DNA of 8,655 bases from an uncultured Microbacteriaceae bacterium. Lineage in GTDB: Bacteria > Actinomycetota > Actinomycetes > Actinomycetales > Microbacteriaceae. The notes beneath the pieces were generated by a model. The model did not search any database, had not been told where the DNA came from, and saw nothing but the letters and a program-made list of their open reading frames with translations. Each line of letters begins with the position of its first letter. Within the stretch, counting starts at the first letter, position 1. The stretch is from positions 1 through 8,655 of the forward strand of contig CAMLMQ010000129.1 in assembly GCA_946481135.1 (NCBI GenBank), written 5' to 3'. Below are positions 6,055 to 8,655 of the stretch, in pieces. Both the position numbers and the translations under genes were made by a program.

Positions 6055-6088
6055 GTCTCGACACGCCCGCTGCGCGGGCTCGTCGACC
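6054..6088. terminator. REP-like hairpin / bidirectional terminator between convergent genes
   Basis: GCCCGC (6065-6070) and GCGGGC (6074-6079) form a 6-bp stem around a TGC loop. After a 2x2 mismatch, TCGAC (6058-6062) pairs with GTCGA (6082-6086), and GGT/ACC near the ends can extend it past one bulged C. The element starts on the last base of the alcohol dehydrogenase stop codon and ends 10 bases before the MBL gene stop, filling most of the convergent gap. The G-GTCTCGA-...-CCCGCTGCGCGGG-...-TCGACC style resembles intergenic repeats I recall from Microbacteriaceae. It lacks a U-tract, which is common for actinobacterial terminators. Only one copy is seen here. Confidence 0.6.
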
Positions 6089-6098
6089 GCCGGGGAGG

Positions 6099-7031
6099 TC
6101 AGACTGTCGCACGGCCGAGATGCCGCAGATGCATCTCGGTCTGCGACAGCGCGGAGAGCCGCACGAAGCCGCGCAGGTTCTCCCATCCGCCGGTCCACAC
6201 CACCCGGGACGCGATGTCCCAGACGCTCGCGTCGGGGTCGGCGTCGGCGAGGGCGGCGATCTCGGCGCTGCGTCGTCGGTGCCGGTCGGCGATCTGCCGT
6301 GCGCGGGCGGCGAGGCCGTGGAAGGCCGCGCCGTGCCCCGGCAGCACCTGGGCGTCGTCGAACGCCTCGACCTTCGCGTAGGAGTCGAGCGCGGCGCCGA
6401 GGGGGTCGTCCCCCGTGCCGAAACCGCCGAGTCCGAGGCCCGGGTTGACACGCGGCAGCACGTGGTCGCCGCTGAGGAACAGCGAGGCGACGCGATCGTG
6501 CAGACAGATCGACCCGGCCGTGTGCCCGGGCGTGTGCACGACGACGACGTCCCGACCGGGGATGTCGAGACGGTCGCCGTCGTCGACCGCGACGTCGCCG
6601 GCGAGACCGGTGAGCTGCGACCGCGGCTCGAGCATGCTCCGTACGTCGTCGGCGTGCTCGGCCGGCACGCGCCAGCGGGCGAGGGTCGACGCCGCGTCGG
6701 GGAACTGCGGGCGGCCGAGCGCGTCGAGTTCGGCCCGGTGCAGCACGACGGGGATGCCGTGCTCGCGGCGCAGGCGGCCCCCGAGCCCGAGGTGGTCGGG
6801 GTGCAGGTGCGTGGCGACGATCGAGCGCACGTCGTCGAGGGTGTACCCGGCATCCCGGAGCCCCGCGACGAGCCGGTCGAGAGAGTCGTCGGTGTCCCAT
6901 CCGGGGTCGACGACGTGCACGCCGCCGGTCGCATCGGCGAGCACATAGCAGTTGGTCGCCTCGACGACGCCGCCGGCGTGCGGGAACGGCAGCTCGACGA
7001 GCCAGACCCCGTCGGCGAGGGCCGACGTCAC
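6099..7031 (-). CDS. MBL-fold metallo-hydrolase
   Basis: This is a cytoplasmic metallo-beta-lactamase-fold hydrolase of 310 residues, with no signal peptide. The binuclear zinc site is complete: H75-x-H77-x-D79-H80 in THLHPDH, H170 in HTPGHTAGS, bridging D189 in SGDHVLP, and H233 in LPGHG. The N-terminal strand pair ends in HVVDPG (39-44). Residues about 240-310 form a helical C-terminal extension ending in a TEMHLRHL segment, like the winged-helix tail of LACTB2- or glyoxalase II-like members, so the substrate may be a thioester, an RNA or another ester; it cannot be fixed from sequence. GTG 7031 is chosen because it overlaps the threonine aldolase TGA as GTGA and gives a normal N-terminus (GVWLVELPFP); no strong Shine-Dalgarno is seen, so coupling is likely. 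It is last in its minus-strand run and is followed by the hairpin at 6054-6088. Confidence 0.92.
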   Translation of the reverse strand: MTSALADGVWLVELPFPHAGGVVEATNCYVLADATGGVHVVDPGWDTDDSLDRLVAGLRDAGYTLDDVRSIVATHLHPDHLGLGGRLRREHGIPVVLHRAELDALGRPQFPDAASTLARWRVPAEHADDVRSMLEPRSQLTGLAGDVAVDDGDRLDIPGRDVVVVHTPGHTAGSICLHDRVASLFLSGDHVLPRVNPGLGLGGFGTGDDPLGAALDSYAKVEAFDDAQVLPGHGAAFHGLAARARQIADRHRRRSAEIAALADADPDASVWDIASRVVWTGGWENLRGFVRLSALSQTEMHLRHLGRATV

Positions 7032-8080
7032 GACAACTCGGCGCGGATGAGCTCCACGAAGGCGTCGACGTCCGCTTCGGTGGTGTCGAACGCGGTCATC
7101 CAGCGCACCTGGCCGGCGGCGCGGTCCCAGTCGTAGAACCGCACCTTCTCCCGCAGGCGGTCGGCGGCGGCGTTGTCGAGCACCGCGAACACCGCGTTCG
7201 CCTGCGTCGGCTGGCTGAACGCGAGTCCCGGCAGCGCGAGCTCCTCGAGGGCACCGCGCAGCCGCGCCGCCATCGCGTTCGCGTGGGAGGCCGACGCGAT
7301 GCCGAGTCCGCCGTCGAACAGCGCGAGCAGCTGGGCCGACGCGAAGCGCATCTTGCTCGCGAGCTGCATCGTCGTCTTCCGCAGGTACACGAGGCCGTCG
7401 ACGCGGGACGGGTCGAGCACGACGACCGCCTCCGCCCCGAGCAGCCCGTTCTTCGTGCCGCCGAAGCTGAGGATGTCGACGCCCGCGTCGGTCGTGAACT
7501 CGCGGAACGGCACGCCGAGCGCGGCCGCCGCGTTCCAGATGCGCGCCCCGTCGAGGTGCACCGCCATCCCGTGCTCGTGCGCCCAGTCGGCGATCGCGCG
7601 GATCTCACCCGGCGTGTAGAGCGTTCCCAGCTCGGTCGTCTGCGTGATGCTCACGGCGAGCGGCTGTGCGCGGTGCTCGTCGCCCCAGCCCCACGCCTCG
7701 GTCGCGATCAGCTCCGGGGTGAGCTTGCCGTCAGGGGTCGGCACGACGAAGAGCTTGAGCCCGGTGACCTTCTCGGGGGCACCGCCCTCGTCGGAGTGGA
7801 TGTGCGCGGTCGTCGTCGCGACGACCGCGCCCCAGCGCGGCAGCAGCGAGGTGAGCGCGACGACGTTCGCCCCGGTGCCGTTGAACACCGGGAAGACCTC
7901 CGCGCGCTCGCCGAAGTGCTCCCGCATCACGTCGCCGAGACGCTCGGTGTAGGCATCCTCGCCGTACGACACCTGGTGGCCGCCGTTCGCCGCGGCGATC
8001 GCGGCGAGCACCTCGGGGTGCACCCCCGCGTAGTTGTCGGACGCGAAGCCGCGCCATTCCCGGTCGTGGAGGGTGGTCAC
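7028..8080 (-). CDS. ltaE: Low-specificity L-threonine aldolase (PLP-dependent)
   Basis: The enzyme is predicted to cleave L-threonine or allo-threonine to glycine and acetaldehyde in the cytoplasm using pyridoxal phosphate. The 350 residues match family length. The N-terminal FASDNYAGVHPEVLAAI (12-28) is the family's substrate-side motif, then YGEDAYTERLGDVMREHFG (39-57), FNGTGANVVAL (66-76), the PLP-stacking histidine region TTTAHIHSDEGGAPE (89-103), HLDGAR (175-180) with the PLP-binding aspartate D177, and SFGGTKNG with the Schiff-base lysine K210. Related beta-eliminating lyases share the fold, but the SDNYAGVHP start favours aldolase. GTG 8080 overlaps the stop of the DUF1232-like gene as GTGA, with GGAG only two bases before it; longer upstream readings would run through that gene. 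Its own stop overlaps the MBL gene start, so the three are probably translated as a coupled set. The symbol is by family and the specificity is not proven. Confidence 0.92.
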   Translation of the reverse strand: MTTLHDREWRGFASDNYAGVHPEVLAAIAAANGGHQVSYGEDAYTERLGDVMREHFGERAEVFPVFNGTGANVVALTSLLPRWGAVVATTTAHIHSDEGGAPEKVTGLKLFVVPTPDGKLTPELIATEAWGWGDEHRAQPLAVSITQTTELGTLYTPGEIRAIADWAHEHGMAVHLDGARIWNAAAALGVPFREFTTDAGVDILSFGGTKNGLLGAEAVVVLDPSRVDGLVYLRKTTMQLASKMRFASAQLLALFDGGLGIASASHANAMAARLRGALEELALPGLAFSQPTQANAVFAVLDNAAADRLREKVRFYDWDRAAGQVRWMTAFDTTEADVDAFVELIRAELS

Positions 8081-8307
8081 GGCTCCATCGTGCCACCGGC
8101 GGGGAACGTGCCCCCGCCGCGACGCTGCGCGCGCCCCTTGAGGATGCGCCAGATCGCGATCCCCGCGGCGACGAGCACGAGGGCGTCGTCGCCGAATCCG
8201 AGCGGACCGGCGATGATCTCCGGGATGACGTCGATCGGCGACGCCCCGTAGAGCAGCGCGCCCGCGCCGATGAGCACCGACTGCAGCACCGACCAATCGC
8301 GCTTCAC
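8077..8307 (-). CDS. Small YkvA/DUF1232-like membrane protein
   Basis: This 76-residue protein carries the DUF1232 core: a hydrophobic helix (about residues 8-21) running into YGASPIDVIPE (20-30), then GPLGFGDDALVLVAAGIAIWRIL (34-56), the usual helix, SPIDxIPE, G.DD, helix pattern. It is probably membrane-associated, with a basic and glycine-rich C-tail (57-76). The molecular role of the family is unknown. GTG 8307 is the only start that keeps the full first helix; no good Shine-Dalgarno precedes it. The gene begins 12 bases after the ABC permease stop, and its TGA overlaps the aldolase GTG, so it sits inside a tight operon. It is short but credible because of the motif match and the packed junctions. 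Confidence 0.85.
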   Translation of the reverse strand: MKRDWSVLQSVLIGAGALLYGASPIDVIPEIIAGPLGFGDDALVLVAAGIAIWRILKGRAQRRGGGTFPAGGTMEP

Positions 8308-8319
8308 GGCATCCAGTCT

Positions 8320-8655
8320 CTACCGCGCGAGGGCTTCGCGCCAGGAGACCCGGGCGCCGAGCCGCAGCAGCGAGTTCTCGTAGATGCGCACCCCGACCGC
8401 GATGAGGGCGACCGTCGTGACGGCGAGGATGCCGAGCGACAGCAGCGGCTCCCACCATTCGGCGGTGCCGAGGAAGAGGCGCAGCGGCATCGCGACCGGG
8501 GCCGAGAACGGAACGTACGACATGATGCCGACGACGAGCGGGTTGTCGTTGAAGAAGATCACGAGGAAGTACGGCAGCATCACGAGCATCATCACCGGGG
8601 TCGTGGTCGCACCGATGTCCTCCTGACGCGACACCATCGCCCCCGTCGCCGCGAA
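8320..8655 (-). CDS. ABC-2 type transporter permease, C-terminal part (5' end outside window)
   Basis: This is the last 111 residues of an inner-membrane ABC permease of the ABC-2/NatB-like class; the frame stays open to the right edge, so the start and most of the protein are missing. Visible are the SRQEDIGATTTPVMML segment, typical of the loop and helix in this family, a hydrophobic helix through LVMLPYFLVIFF, the SYVPFSAPVAMPLRLFLG motif, WWEPLLSLG, another helix, and a cytoplasmic end (IYENSLLRLGARVSWREAL). Members work with a separate ATPase to export sodium, drugs or lipids; the substrate is unknown here and the ATPase is presumably upstream, off the window. An ATG at 8637 is internal, because the reading F-A-A-T-G-A before it is normal family sequence. 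It is followed at 12 bases by the DUF1232-like gene in the same direction. Confidence 0.9.
   Translation of the reverse strand, partial: FAATGAMVSRQEDIGATTTPVMMLVMLPYFLVIFFNDNPLVVGIMSYVPFSAPVAMPLRLFLGTAEWWEPLLSLGILAVTTVALIAVGVRIYENSLLRLGARVSWREALAR

Noticed and set aside
4987..7136. Very long open frames on both strands across the alcohol dehydrogenase and MBL genes (about 637 and 673 codons)
   Set aside because: Both cross two genuine genes with intact catalytic motifs, and their translations are arginine-rich and motif-free. They result from few stop codons in GC-rich DNA.
8081..8458. Upstream extension of the threonine aldolase frame
   Set aside because: The extension overlaps the DUF1232-like gene and part of the ABC permease gene and is arginine-rich. 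GTG 8080 gives the normal family length and a 4-bp overlap.
1..8655. Mobile element, CRISPR, defence island, tRNA or rRNA genes
   Set aside because: There are no transposase or integrase motifs, no direct-repeat arrays, no cloverleaf-like sequence and no compositional break. The region looks like ordinary chromosome.

Overview
The window is GC-rich (about 70% by eye). Its third codon positions are almost all G or C, GTG is a common start codon, and several genes look leaderless. It encodes an F420-dependent-type oxidoreductase and an actinobacterial-style ClpB. Together these point to a high-GC actinobacterium, most likely of the Microbacteriaceae (Agromyces/Leifsonia/Microbacterium-like). 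The family-level guess rests on protein style, a REP-like intergenic hairpin and a frequent GGATGC hexamer, not on a marker gene. Coding density is very high: no gap exceeds about 80 bp, and no tRNA, rRNA, CRISPR array, insertion sequence or integrase is visible.

Layout. (1) 1-1104, plus strand: the C-terminal 367 residues of the disaggregase ClpB. (2) 1183-1593, plus: a small two-helix membrane protein of the DUF6766 type. (3) 1634-4977, minus: a four-gene run read right to left. It comprises a TerC-family membrane protein, a 215-residue protein of unknown function coupled to it by a 4-bp overlap, a tandem SseB-like protein, and an LLM-class F420-dependent oxidoreductase. (4) 5011-6054, plus: a zinc-dependent alcohol dehydrogenase, divergent from terC across only 33 bp. 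(5) 6054-6088: a hairpin between convergent genes, resembling a REP element or terminator. (6) 6099 to the right edge, minus: a tight gene string read right to left. It comprises the end of an ABC-2 permease, a DUF1232/YkvA-like mini membrane protein, a low-specificity threonine aldolase, and a metallo-beta-lactamase-fold hydrolase. The last two junctions are GTGA start/stop overlaps.

How they work together. Most of the genes are ordinary housekeeping or accessory-metabolism genes, and I see no obvious defence, secretion or biosynthetic island. The most interesting feature is regulatory. The terC/alcohol dehydrogenase divergent region is a 39-bp imperfect palindrome whose outer ends are the two GTG start codons. 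It holds an identical TAGCGT -10-like box on each strand, exactly six bases from each start. That geometry predicts two mirror-image leaderless transcripts from overlapping promoters. The same -10 spacing recurs before the LLM oxidoreductase gene and, with one extra base, before the SseB-like gene.
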